Shown here piece after piece: positions 53,885 through 64,000 of a stretch of 64,000 bases of DNA; positions within the stretch are counted from its first letter, which is position 1, and every line of letters begins with the position of its first letter. Under the pieces are notes generated by a model. It made no database searches. It saw only the letters and a list, made by a program, of their open reading frames with translations, and was not told the origin of the DNA. Source of the stretch: Meghimatium bilineatum. Taxonomy: Eukaryota > Mollusca > Gastropoda > Stylommatophora > Philomycidae. The position numbers and the translations under genes are program-made. The DNA lies in the NCBI GenBank assembly GCA_034231615.1, contig CM067302.1, forward strand, positions 11,646,820 through 11,710,819, written 5' to 3'.

Positions 53885-55440
53885 ATTTTTTTTGTTCATT
53901 TTTGTGTTTTCATTGCTATTTTTTGTCTATTTTTTGTTTCATGGATTGTTTGTTTGAGAACCCCAGGAATTACGAGCTATTAGCTCTTATGTGCAATGGA
54001 GTGTTTTTTCTGAGCTTTCTGTGATACCCAAGAAACTTCAGCTTTCAGCTTAGTGCAGTGCCTATTGAAGAATCCTTTTACTCATAGGGGGCCTATAATT
54101 GCATAGATGGCATGCTACAATGTTTCCATAAGACACAATATAACGGCATATAATGGATATTTTTTTCTTTCATGGATATTTCTGTGTGTTTGTTCTATTT
54201 TTTTGTTTCATGGATATTTCTGGGTGTTGTTCTATTTTTTTCATGCACATTTGTTGTCTATTTTTGGTTTCAATGATATTTTCTATTTTTTGTTTCATGG
54301 ATATTTTTTGTCTATTTTTTGTTTCATAGAAATTTGGGTATGTTTTCTCTATTTTTTGTCTATTTGTTGTTTCATGGACATTTCAGTGTTTTGTGTACTG
54401 TTTGTTCCATGGATATTTGTGTGTTTTTTCTATTTTCTGTTGCATGGATATTTGGGTGTGTATTTTCTTTTCATGGATATATGGGAGTGTTGTTATATTG
54501 TTTGTTTCATGAATATGTTTTTGCCAATTTTTTGTTTTGGGGCAAATCCTAAATTAAGTGAAAAGGTTACAGTGAATAAATAACTATTGAATGTAAAACA
54601 TAAATAAATAACAATAAAACAAAGAACAAGGACAGTTATCCATGTATCATGACCTTACAATGTCCCAGTCATCTTATCATTTAATATTTTTATGGTTGTG
54701 TTTTCTTGACCATTATTTGTTTTTTGAAAAACGACCCGATTTGGCCGATACTTTGTTAATTGTCCTTGTTCTTTGTTTTATTGAAGTTTATTTATGTTTA
54801 CCTTTGATAGTTAGGTATTCACAGTAACCTTTGTACTTTAATCCGGATTTCCCATTTGTTTGTTTGATTACTGTGGCACTTTCAATTTTGTCTGACTTCC
54901 TCCAATATTTTGGTTATTTCTATGTATTTTTCTTTTTTTTGCAAGGATATTTTTATCTATTTTTTGTTTCATGAATTTTTTTGGTCTGTTTTTGTTGCAT
55001 GGATATTTTTTCTCTTTTTTTGTTTTAATGATATTTTTTGGTCTATTTTTGTTTCATGGATATGCTTTGCATATATTTTGTTTCAATATTTATTTTATTT
55101 TTTTTATTTCAATAATATTTGTCTAATATTTATTTCATGGATATTTTGTGTTTCATTGATATTTTTCCATCTATTTACTATTTTTTTGCATGGATATGTT
55201 TTCTAGTTTCTGTTTCAATTATATTTTTTTTTCTCAATTTTCTGTTTCAATTATATTTTTTCTCATTTTTCTGTTTCAATTATATTTTTTCTCTATTTTC
55301 TGTTTCAATTATATTTTTTCTCTATTTTCTGTTTCAATTATATTTTTTCTCTATTTTCTGTTTCAATTATATTTTTGTGTCTTTTTTTTTTGTTTCAATT
55401 ATATTTTTGGTCTATATTTTGTTTCATGCCTGATCATCTA
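53885..55440. repeat. T-rich minisatellite array, interrupted
   Basis: Degenerate tandem units of roughly 24-33 bp built on TTTGTTTCATGGATATTTT and TCTATTTT occupy 54,150-54,540 and 54,925-55,435. The rightmost 250 bp is a tighter 25-bp repeat (TTCTGTTTCAATTATATTTT). About 54,541-54,910 is not repetitive but contains an inverted pair of segments (AAAACAAAGAACAAGGACAG at 54,617 and CTTGTTCTTTGTTTTATTGA at 54,766). Long frames here encode only F/Y/L-rich repeats. Confidence 0.85.
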
Positions 55441-56700
55441 GTCTTATCAGCTCGTTCAGGTTATATTTGAATTTAGCTCTGACATGTGAATCGATGTTAC
55501 CCTAGACAACAAGAATATACAGTTTAAAAACATGTTGGTAGCATATCTACTCCACAATGTAACAATGACTTTCTAGGCAATACTTCCTCTCTTTAGCCTG
55601 CCATTGCTTTCTTAATTGCTTGTGATGGAAATTAATCCTGGCACCAGAACTGCCCAATACAAACACAGTTACTGTAAGTGTTTAGTAAATGGAGACAAAC
55701 GATATGCTTGGATGCCCCATGTGTAACCTGTGCATGTTAGAAGAAAAATTTAGTAGTTTCAAAATGGAGGAAAGTTAGACTGAAACAGCAATCTTCAGAT
55801 ACACCTGCACTAAAATGTTAGTGCTTTGTTTCCAAGATTTCCTTTAGCATGCACAAAATGGAAGCACATGTGGTCTATTGGCTAAAAATGTATCCTTGGT
55901 GATCCATGGTTGCCTGGCTTAGGAGATCATGGATCATTCTCAATTTTTGATCTCCAGTATATTGTATTATCTGATTTTGTGGTGGAGTTTTCAGAGAGCA
56001 TTTCGGACAGTCAAAGTACCAGGTTCAAAATCCAATACAATCAACTAAATGCATCTGGACTGTTCAGAAAGCAATGGTAGCCTAATGAACAGATTTATAT
56101 CCCTAGAAAGTCAACACAGACAAAAAATGCTGATTTTATCATTGTGTCCTGAATGGAATATACAACCAACTTGTTCTGGTATCAGGGTCGCTGTTGACTA
56201 GGTGGCGCCACAATGTTAAGTTATCATATATTTTCAGACACTCTCTATCTCTGCATCTCATTCATGCCAGTTGTAAGTATATTGCCCCAACCCACCGTCC
56301 CATGAAGCAGGTAAAATTCAAGACAATATCACAAGTATTATGGCAATGTTTACTTCATATTGTGTAGAAACCAATTGCATGGACGGAATGTGAAGAAAGA
56401 AATTAAAAAATATTTGGTACAGTAACACAGCAGTGCATTTGTTTAGTTTAGTTCAGATTAGTTTAGTTTTCTGAACCGTCGTTGGCACACTATGGGAAAA
56501 ATTATAAGTCTCTACCAGCACATGGTGAAGAGTATTCATGCTGATGGTTCTTGTTACTAGTTGGATATACACGCACACCTTAGAGGGCTTCTCAGTCGCC
56601 CTGTTCAGCGTGTTCTGGGGGTAATTCCAAATTCTTAAAGTCACATTATCATATCTCCTTCTAGTTTGATGTTCTTATTTAGAAAATATGCATGTAAAGA
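55441..56700. other. No gene recognised; one dispersed repeat
   Basis: Mainly unique. About 56,000-56,170 matches the SINE-like fragment at 15.6 kb (GGTTCAAAATCC, GTTCAGAAAGCAATGG, CAAAAAATGCTG, GTCCTGAATGGAATA). Confidence 0.45.
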
Positions 56701-56714
56701 TCTTAATATGTCAT

Positions 56715-57590
56715 TCTTCTTCATAACTAATTACCCCAGTATTAGTGCTTTCTTCTTCACAAGTAATTACCATAGCATTAGTGCTTTCTTCTTTATAACT
56801 AATTAACCTAGTATTAGTGCTTTCTTCTTCACAAGTAATTACCCTAGTATTAGTGTTTTCTTCTTCACAAGTAATTACCATAGCATTAGTGCTTTCTTCT
56901 TTATAACTAATTAACCTAGTATTAGTGCTTTCTTCTTCACAAGTAATTACCCTAGTATTAGTGCTTTCTGCTTCATAACTAATTACCCTAGTATTAGTGC
57001 TTTCTGCTTCATAACTAATTACCCTAGTATTGGTGCTTTCCTCTTCATAACTAATTACCCTAGTATTAGTGTTTTCTTCTTCACAAGTAATTACCATAGC
57101 ATTAGTGCTTTCTTCTTTATAACTAATTAACCTAGTATTAGTGCTTTCTTCTTCACAAGTAATTACCCTAGTATTAGTGCTTTCTGCTTCATAACTAATT
57201 ACCCTAGTATTAGTGCTTTCCTCTTCATAACTAATTACCCTAGTATTAGTGCTTTCTTTTTCATAATTAATTACCCTAGTATTAGTGCTTTCTTCTTCAT
57301 AACTAATTACCCAGTATTGGTGCTTTCTTCTTCATAACTAATTACCCTAGAATTAGTGCTTTCTTCTTCATAACTAATTACTTCAGTATTGGCGCTTTCT
57401 TCTTCATAACTAATTACCCTAGTAGTGGTGCTTTCTTCGTCACAACTAATTACCCTAGTATTGGTGCTTTCTTCTTCATAACTAATTAACCCAGTATTGG
57501 TGCTTTCTTCTTCATAACTAATTAACCCAGTATTGGCACTTTCTTCTTCATAACTAATTACCCTAGTATTTGTGCTTTCTTGCACCCTGA
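56715..57590 (-). repeat. 36-bp minisatellite, about 24 copies
   Basis: Units contain ATAACTAATTACCCTAGTAT and TAGTGCTTTCTTCTTC, with an alternative CACAAGTAATTACC form interspersed. Because 36 is divisible by three, the minus strand has two long frames of dodecapeptides (ESTNTRVISYEE). A larger block (about 56,740-57,010) resembles 57,070-57,250, indicating a secondary duplication. No promoter, signal or splice context supports a gene. Confidence 0.94.
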
Positions 57591-57637
57591 CATTTTAATA
57601 GGAATCATAGGCAAGTGCAGTAGATACAGATGGGATT

Positions 57638-57653
57638 GGGGGGGGGGGGGGGG
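57638..57653. repeat. Poly-G tract
   Basis: An uninterrupted G run of about 16 bp between the array and a retroelement relic. Confidence 0.9.
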
Positions 57654-57659
57654 TAATAA

Positions 57660-58050
57660 AAAAGCTTTTCAAGGATCACCTAAAAAACTCTCTCAAGCAC
57701 TGCATCGTCGATCCTAGCTCCTGGGAGACTACAGTACTTGATCAGCTGGCACACCCAGATTACTGCTGGCATCACGAAATTTGAAAAAGAAAGAACACTG
57801 CGGGAAATCCACAAGCGCAAGAAGCGGAACGAAATCCGTAAATTCTCCTACCCCGAACCTTTAGCACTCCTGCATGCACTGCAATAGAACTTTCCGTGCA
57901 CGAATCGGACTCATCGGGCATCTACGAACTCACAAACCAAATTAGTTAATTACCAATTTTCATTATTATTTTTTTTAAATTCCATCGCATTTAATGTTTT
58001 TTTATGCCATGCTCATCTTCGCTTGCGAAGGAGGAACAACATCATCATAG
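57660..58050 (+). mobile_element. Second ZF-type retroelement relic, with zinc finger and 3' hairpin
   Basis: Decayed plus-strand copy of a different ZF subfamily. FKDHLKNSLKHC matches YKDSLKDSLKAF of the 4.5-kb element. In another frame at 57,873-57,944 is an intact C2H2 finger: CMHCNRTFRARIGLIGHLRT, H, then K-P-N and TAG. The 3' UTR ends with the hairpin CTTCGCTTGCGAAG, then GAGGAACAACATCATCATAG. Confidence 0.82.
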
Positions 58051-58149
58051 CCCTATATTTCATGTCACAGCTTTTACAGATAACGTAAAAGTTATCATTT
58101 GTAATCATTTATGTTGCCGGATGTAAAGACATCGTCAATAGTGAAAGTA

Positions 58150-58550
58150 TATCTATCTAGGGCCTATCTATACACTGTGGCCCTTGTTTGCCTTGTGTAA
58201 GGGATGGAAGAGTTCTCTGGAGATGACCTTTCTGTGTGCTGTTTGTAAGCTTGTTTATGTGGCATCTTTTACATGGTCTGCCTCTGACTTTATAGCCGTT
58301 GTGTCTATGTGTCATGACCATCTATGGCATGCTGTCTCTTGGTAGTCTGGAAGGGTGTAAAAACCACTTGAACGTTGTATTTTGATGTGTTCCAATACTG
58401 GTATTGTTTTGGTTATCTGTCTGATGTTATTGTTTCTAATTCTATCTTTTAATGACACTCCGAGTATTCTTTATAGACATGTCTTTTCTTTTATAGTCAC
58501 TATTTTTCTTTTGTCTTGTGATGTCATTCAATAGTGAAAGTGGCATTAGG
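58150..58550 (-). mobile_element. Non-LTR retrotransposon 3' relic (family F), copy 1
   Basis: The minus strand, with frame changes, reads a block like RNNNIRQITKTIPVLEHIK, then LHPSRLPRDSMP, then YKVRGRPCKRC, which has the order of the C-terminal region of an endonuclease-type reverse transcriptase. A second copy is at 60.2 kb. Confidence 0.6.
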
Positions 58551-58559
58551 AAATGACAA

Positions 58560-58860
58560 GGAGCTGATTTACATTACATAGGCACCGTTTTCCTCTTATC
58601 CATTTTATATAATTGTTTTTATAATATTTTTATTATTAGTAGTAGGTATTTGTAATACATATTTACTTATTCACTATAATTACTTCTGTTCTCATTGTTC
58701 ACAATACCAGGGTATTTTTACTATCGTAACAGAGCTTCCATACATTTTATTATCGTAACAGAGCTTCCATACATTTTTGGACAAATTTAAACAAGATCAT
58801 ATGTGAAGGTAGATATGCTTTCAAAATAGGCAAAAAAATTGCTAAATATTTCTTTTCCTT
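58560..58860. other. No gene recognised
   Basis: AT-rich. There is one 30-bp tandem pair (TATCGTAACAGAGCTTCCAT at 58,723 and 58,752). Confidence 0.5.
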
Positions 58861-58965
58861 TTCTTGCGTTCGTTCTCAAACTCGATTGGTAGAATGTAGT
58901 CCAGGGAACGGAATGCATTGTGTCATGGTCTAGCTCCGTGTTTCCAAATGCGTGTCGTAAGCCCT
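58861..58965 (-). mobile_element. S1 SINE-like 3' fragment
   Basis: Minus-strand: CTTGCGTTCGTTCTCAAACT, AGAATGTAGTCCAGGGAACG, GAATGCATTGTGTCATGGTC. Only the 3' half is present. Confidence 0.75.
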
Positions 58966-58969
58966 AGGG

Positions 58970-60235
58970 GGGGGGGCAATTTGACAATTTGCTTATCTAG
59001 AGTTAAAAAACAAATCGCATCCTGTGACTTGACTTGAATAAAAATAAGGATTGATATTATCTCAATATAAAGTAAATACAAATAAGGTAGGAAGGTTACT
59101 GTAGAAAACTGTCAATATAAAATAAGAAAATATAGAAAATAACAATAAAACATAGAACATATACAATTGTCAACGTGTCGGTCCAATTGGGACCTTTATC
59201 AAGACAGCAAAAACAGTTAAGAATACAAAACCATAACGAATATAAACCAAATGGCTGGGAGACAGATTTCTCTCACCAGGAAATCAGCATCGCCCAGTAA
59301 CAAATCAAGCGCAACACAATATTAATTAGTGCATATTGATGCGTTCTATATGTTTAAATTATGAAATGCTAAAAGATGAAAGATGCAAAACTAAAGAAAG
59401 GGGACACCAAATAGCATTGCCAAAATCGAGGGGGGGGGGGTTAAGTGGGCAGCGGGAGATAAAAGGGGAAAGGATAGAGAAAGATAGCGCACGCAGAAGC
59501 GGGGGCTACAAATATATATATAGGGAACATAGAAATGTGTAAAGAAGAATAGCATTTGACAGTATAGGATAGATAACAAAAATATATACACATCCAAATA
59601 CAATCACGAACTAAACAAATATGTATACATTCTATTTGATAATCATAGATAACTATAAATATAAGCACATATACATACAAATATCTAGACATATATACAA
59701 GTATATACTGATAACACAGCATACATTGGAATACAGCTGCACACACAAATGTGGATATATAAATATATACACATGCATACGCATAACAATATATATACAT
59801 ACAAACACAAAAACAAGTGAACTAGGAACTATATATATATATATACTTGTGTGTGTTCCTAGTATACTTGTATTTGTATATATGTTTGTGTATATATATA
59901 TGTTGTGTGTGTAGGTACTTATATACATGTATGTTGTGTCTGTATTCCAATGTATGCTGTGATATCAGTATATACTTGTATATAGGGCCTATATGCCTAG
60001 TTCTATATTGCTTTTTTTAGACTAAAATTCTAATTCTGCGTTAATTATCAAGCTATGCTTGAATTATCGTCCCCTATTAATATATAATCGTTGACAGGTT
60101 GGAGGGAGGGGGGGGGGACAATAAGTGACAAAACAAATTGTTGGCCAAATGTGTAAACATTCATATTTGTAGATGAAACACTTTTCAACCATGGACGCGA
60201 GTTAGACTGCATGGTTGTCATATAATTAGAACTGT
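58970..60235. other. No gene recognised; TA/ACA-rich low-complexity region
   Basis: 59,600-59,990 is an AT- and CA-rich microsatellite-like stretch (TATATACA motifs, an AT run at 59,830-59,844). G-runs occur at 58,968-58,976, 59,431-59,440 and 60,109-60,117. Frames here are low-complexity. Confidence 0.5.
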
Positions 60236-60239
60236 TTCT

Positions 60240-60610
60240 TCTTTCTTTCTTCGTTTCGCTTTATATCCCTTTATGCCATGCAGCGTCAGCGGTATGCGAG
60301 TTCTCTAGAGATGACATTTGTGTGTGTTTCATATATGTTTGTTTTCGTCGACACTTTTATTTCTGTAATTCAGGACTGTATAGTAATGCTCTTTGAGGGG
60401 CACTGTCTGATGAATTAAGCATGTGAAACCCATTTAGTCTATTATATTCTGATGTAATCCAGAATTGGCATTGTGTTTGTTAGTCTTCTGATGTATGTTT
60501 TCGTTCCTGATTCTGTCTCTTTTTGTTACTCCGACGATTCATGTAGACAAATCGTTTCTGCTGTAACAAGTTCTATTTTGGATTCTGTTGTTAGTGTTGT
60601 TAAAATTATT
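60240..60610 (-). mobile_element. Family F retrotransposon 3' relic, copy 2
   Basis: The nucleotide order parallels 58,150-58,550 (CCCTTTATGCCATGCAGCGT, TTCTCTAGAGATGACATTTG, TATTCTGATGTAATCCAGAA, TTGTTAGTCTTCTGATGTAT), heavily mutated on the minus strand. Confidence 0.55.
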
Positions 60611-61136
60611 GGTTTTAAAATTGCATAATTTCACAATTGTATATAAACTACTACTAAAAAAGCTGACTTTTCAAGAACGTTATTTTTCAATAAACGTATA
60701 GCCCCTCTCTCCAATTATCAACACACATTCATTTCACAATGACGCATATGTTATTGCTAACTTTATTGTATTCTTTTAACTTAATGTTATTTTGAGAATC
60801 TGTTTCCTCTAGACATGAAATAGACATGAAGGTCCCGTAACTAAAAGCTATATGTATAGTAAAATTATACTTCTTACTTTTCACTATTTATTAACAAAAT
60901 TTGCAGTTAAATTATTGTACAAAATATTATCCAATTATTTTTGATGTCACGAAAATGTATGTGCTTATTGTTTGTTGTATCAGGCTTCACTATAGTAACA
61001 ACTCTTCTACTTGGAAATCCTGGGGAAAAACCACATTATTATCAAGTAGGCATATCTGTTAATAACATGCACTCTTTATTCTGTTATTTATAGGCCTACA
61101 TAAGCAGAATAGACGGTGTTCATAAACTAAATAAAC

Positions 61137-61510
61137 TAGCTTCCAATACAAATGTTACAGACGAATTTTACGAATCTGTTCTAGAGAGTATAAGACAAAT
61201 GTGTAGACTATGTAAGAATTAAAATATAGATGTATACAGGCCAACAAGGAACATTTCTTGGAATAGTTAAACAACGAAAACTTGCATGGTTCAAACATGT
61301 ATGTTGACATGATTCCTTGTCACAATAATAACAATACTGCATAGAATATCGTAGGTGGAAGAAGCAGAGGGGGGGGGGGGATAAAGACATGGACGACAAC
61401 ATTACGGGCTAGACAAGACATGTCCTCACTTGTCCGCATTGTTGAAAATATAAATCGCCGGAGAACGCGATGTTTGATGCATCCAATGTGGTATCCATGA
61501 TGGGTTACGG
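61137..61510 (+). mobile_element. Family D retrotransposon relic
   Basis: Begins with the ASNTNVTDEFYESVLESIRQ block shared with 18.46 kb and ends with CGCCGGAGAACGCG, then TGATGCATCCAATGTGGTAT, shared with 21.2 kb. A poly-G tract near 61,370 and stops disrupt it. Confidence 0.6.
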
Positions 61511-61685
61511 GTTTATAGATAGATATATTAGCTAATTGCTACAAAAGTACCTACCACACAATATGTAGCAAAACGTAAACAATAAATATGGGAAAGTAGA
61601 TGGTTTCAAAAAAGCAAGAATTTGACCAAATTCATTTACAGTCAGTAACTTTCCACATGAGCCTATTCTAAAGCTAAGCAGGTCA

Positions 61686-62467
61686 CTTCTTCTTCTTCTT
61701 TCGTTCACTTGAAACATGTCTATATCTGTAATTCTGTCTCCTTAATAAAACTCACTGTCTTGTGTAGACCATACAGTGTCCCATAGAGTTTTGATTCCAG
61801 TGTTGTTTCCTCTGGCCAATATGTCTGCCTCCGCGTTTCATACTCAGAACACTCTTGAAGTATATGTTTGGCACTCTGTGCTGCCTGTCCACATGTACAC
61901 ATGGCCGTGTTGCCAATCTTGAACTTTGTATACATGTGACTGCGGAGTCGGTTGTGTCCTGTTCTGAGACGTAGAATTATAACTTGTTCTGGTGTGTTCA
62001 TAATGTGATAGTCATCTTGTGTTGGTGTTTGTGGCTTTCTTATTGACTTGATCATCTGTTTTTTCTATTGGTAGGTGATTGGTATATCTGGTTGGTCTTC
62101 GGCAGCACCTTCCTTAGCCAGTTGGTCTGCTTTTTCATTTCCTGGTATTCTACAGTGAGAGGGTATCCACTGCATAGTTACCCTATACTGGTAAGACAAT
62201 TCGCTAAGTAGTTTTTTCAAGTCTGTTAGTTTTCCAGACTGGAGAGCTTGAAGCACTGACCTTGCATCTGTCAGGAATACCACAGGCTGTAGGTCAGAGT
62301 TGGAGTTCACCGGTTTTTTTTAGCTGCCACACTAATTGCCTGGATTTCTGCATCATAATTATTGCAGAATTTTCCTGTTGGTGTTCTGATTGTATCTCTA
62401 GGCTTGTGTGGATATTCTATATATACACCTGCACCTCCATTCCTCACAGCATAATGTGCTGACCCAC
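61686..62467 (-). mobile_element. Element A3: RNase H part only, damaged
   Basis: Minus-strand third copy of A, with a CTTCTTCTTTCGTTCACTTG tail at the left. It keeps the C-terminus (frame 62,055-61,720, CTCGQAAQSAKHILQEC), most of the RNase H (frame 62,310-62,065, with GNEKADQLAK) and part of the first half (GGAGVYIEYPHK). A stop after ITYQ, T-run indels near 62,311-62,320 and truncation just after the first RNase H motif make it inactive. Its 5' end lies next to the plus-strand R1 copy. Confidence 0.88.
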
Positions 62468-62509
62468 CACAAGTGATCAAATTTCTGACATTTGACAATA
62501 AAATGATCA

Positions 62510-63790
62510 ATATGGCAACCCTATACTTCTCAAGATAATACATGAAAGAATTAAGAACAAGATAGACATGGAGGTCGGTGAAGAACAATTCGGTTTTAGG
62601 AAAAACAAAGGAACCAGAGAAGCTATACTGAGTATCCGGCTAGTGATAGATAAATATATAGAAGTCCAAAAAAGTATCTATATTTGCTTCATAGACTACA
62701 GCAAGGCCTTTGACAGAGTCCAACATGAAAAATTAATCAAATGTCAAATTAATAATAATCAAATTATTCAAGAAATAGGCATAGATGGAAAAGACATCAG
62801 GCTGATTAGAAATATATATTGGGAACAAACTGCATCAATAAGGTGTGAAAACAGCTACTCACCGTACATAGAAATAAGAAGAGGGGTAAGACAAGGATGC
62901 ATTTTATCACCAAGCCTATTTAATATCTACACAGAGAATATCTTTAAAAATATAGAAGAAATACCAGGACTCAAGATCAATGGGAAAATAATAAACAACA
63001 TTAGATATGCAGATGACACTGTTCTTTTAGCAGAAAGTGAACATGAACTACAAAGACTAATAGATCAAGTCAATAAATCAAGTAATGTATATGGACTGGA
63101 TATAAACATTCAAAAAACAAAAACCATGATAATCAGCAAAAACACAGAAGAACAGGAGGTAAACATAAACATACAGGGAGAGAAACTACAACAAGTAAAA
63201 CAGTATCAATATCTTGGACACATAGTCACAAATGATGGCAGATGTGAAACAGAAGTTAAAAGGAGAATAGGAATGGCTAAAAGTACCTTCAATGACATGA
63301 GGAAATTATTAATATCTAAACAAATTACAAACAAGTTAAAAAGGAGAATTATAAAATGCTACATCTATTCCATATTAATGTATGGCTCAGAAACATGGAC
63401 ACTAAATAAACAATTAGAAGATTAAATTGATGCCTTTGAGATGTGGGTATATAGAAGAATAGGGAGAACATCATGGAAAGAGAAGAAAACAAATAAAGAG
63501 GTGCTAAAAACACTTAATATGAAGAAAGAACTACTAAGAGAAATAAAGATCAGGCAAATAAAATACTTTGGACACATTAAAAGACATGACACCCTATTGA
63601 AGACCTTACTTGAGGGTAAAGTCAAAGGGAAGCGAGCAAGAGGTAGGCAGAGATACAAGTGGGAGAGTAACATTACACGATGGACAGGTTACAGTCTAGC
63701 AGAGTGCACCACCAAGACAAGAGATGTTGGAGATACGTTTCAGCCAACCTTCGTTGCGGAGACGGCACTTGTTGATGATGATGATGGCAA
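62510..63790 (+). mobile_element. R1 non-LTR retrotransposon, most complete copy
   Basis: Plus-strand, 5'-truncated within the reverse transcriptase but keeping all its catalytic motifs. In frame from about 62,517: LLKIIHERIKNKI; QFGFRKNKGTREAI; CFIDYSKAFDRVQ (motif A Asp); RRGVRQGCILSPSLFNIY; RYADDTVLLA (catalytic Asp pair); INIQKTKTMIISKN; QYLGHIV; YGSETWTLNK. A single TAA at 63,423-63,425 replaces a Lys codon that the array copies keep; after it the same frame continues with WVYRRIGRTSW, IKYFGHIKRHD, KVKGKRARGRQRYKW. It ends CGGCACTTGTTGATGATGAT. There is no RNase H. The other R1 pieces in the window are fragments of this family. Confidence 0.9.
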
Positions 63791-64000
63791 CCCTGCAATG
63801 TTAGTAGTCACTACAATTATGGGAGGTCGAAGTTCATGTAACCCTCTCAAAATGACATTTTCCGAGGCTAATTATACATGACTTAAGTGGAGAAGTAGGA
63901 ACAAATAGAAATAGAGCTAAGCCGGGAACAAATAGAGATCAAATAGAGCTAAGCCAGAGTGGTTTTTTTAAAAAACAATTTGCACCAATGGAGCTCTCAC
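63791..64000. other. Spacer with a short direct repeat; no gene
   Basis: GGAACAAATAGA recurs and AAATAGAGCTAAGCC is present twice (about 63,907-63,955). Nothing else is supportable before the window ends. Confidence 0.5.

Noticed and set aside
54107-54583. Phenylalanine-rich membrane protein
   Set aside because: Translation of a T-rich tandem repeat; no conserved start or domain.

Overview
The window is eukaryotic and animal-like. It is AT-rich, gene-poor and packed with minisatellites, satellite DNA and 5'-truncated non-LTR retrotransposons. The only host coding material I can recognise is spliced: three exons of a FOXRED1-like FAD oxidoreductase and the terminal exon of a guanylate cyclase. 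The retroelement mix (endonuclease-type reverse transcriptases with GAT-rich tails, RNase H-bearing elements with GAA tails, elements ending in a C2H2 finger, a KIAA1586-like hAT transposase) is typical of lophotrochozoans. A mollusc, possibly a gastropod, is my best guess; that is inference and nothing in the window proves it. Most long open frames here are repeat-derived, not genes.

Layout. 1-10,063: an AT-rich satellite with monomers of roughly 85-95 bp. It carries inserted fragments of two retrotransposon families (R1, minus strand; ZF, plus strand, ending in a C2H2 finger). The whole composite is tandemly duplicated with a 3,342-bp unit, and unit 1 has an extra internal 1,716-bp repeat. 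10,064-13,080: minisatellites (28, 21 and 30 bp) and nested retroelement relics. 13,307-13,573: last exon of a FOXRED1-like gene, followed by an 84-91-bp repeat. 14-18.7 kb: retroelement relics and minisatellites. 18.9-20.9 kb: a 2-kb array of 24-bp units. 21-30 kb: degraded retroelements, SINE-like copies and a perfect 195-bp tandem duplication. 30.7-32.6 kb: a decayed hAT-like transposase, then a foldback element. 33-37.9 kb: retroelement relics and an inverted pair of SINE-like copies. 37,916-38,108: an N-terminal FOXRED1 exon; the next exon is at 47,001, after a long interval filled by RNase H-type retrotransposons (A1, B), a TA-flanked MITE and arrays. 47.45-49.1 kb: a second A element (A2), inverted relative to A1. 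51,394-51,477: guanylate cyclase terminal exon. 52-61.6 kb: further arrays and relics. 61.7-63.8 kb: a third A copy (A3) abutting, head to head, the best-preserved R1 copy.

Nothing here looks like an operon or a multi-gene system. The most interesting content is genome dynamics: a composite macrosatellite that amplified retroelement inserts and was reshaped by unequal exchange; a minisatellite grown out of a reverse-transcriptase codon block; nested insertions with readable target-site duplications; SINE-like elements sharing a 3' tail with the local RNase H element; and FOXRED1 exons in an order that implies duplication, rearrangement or misassembly.
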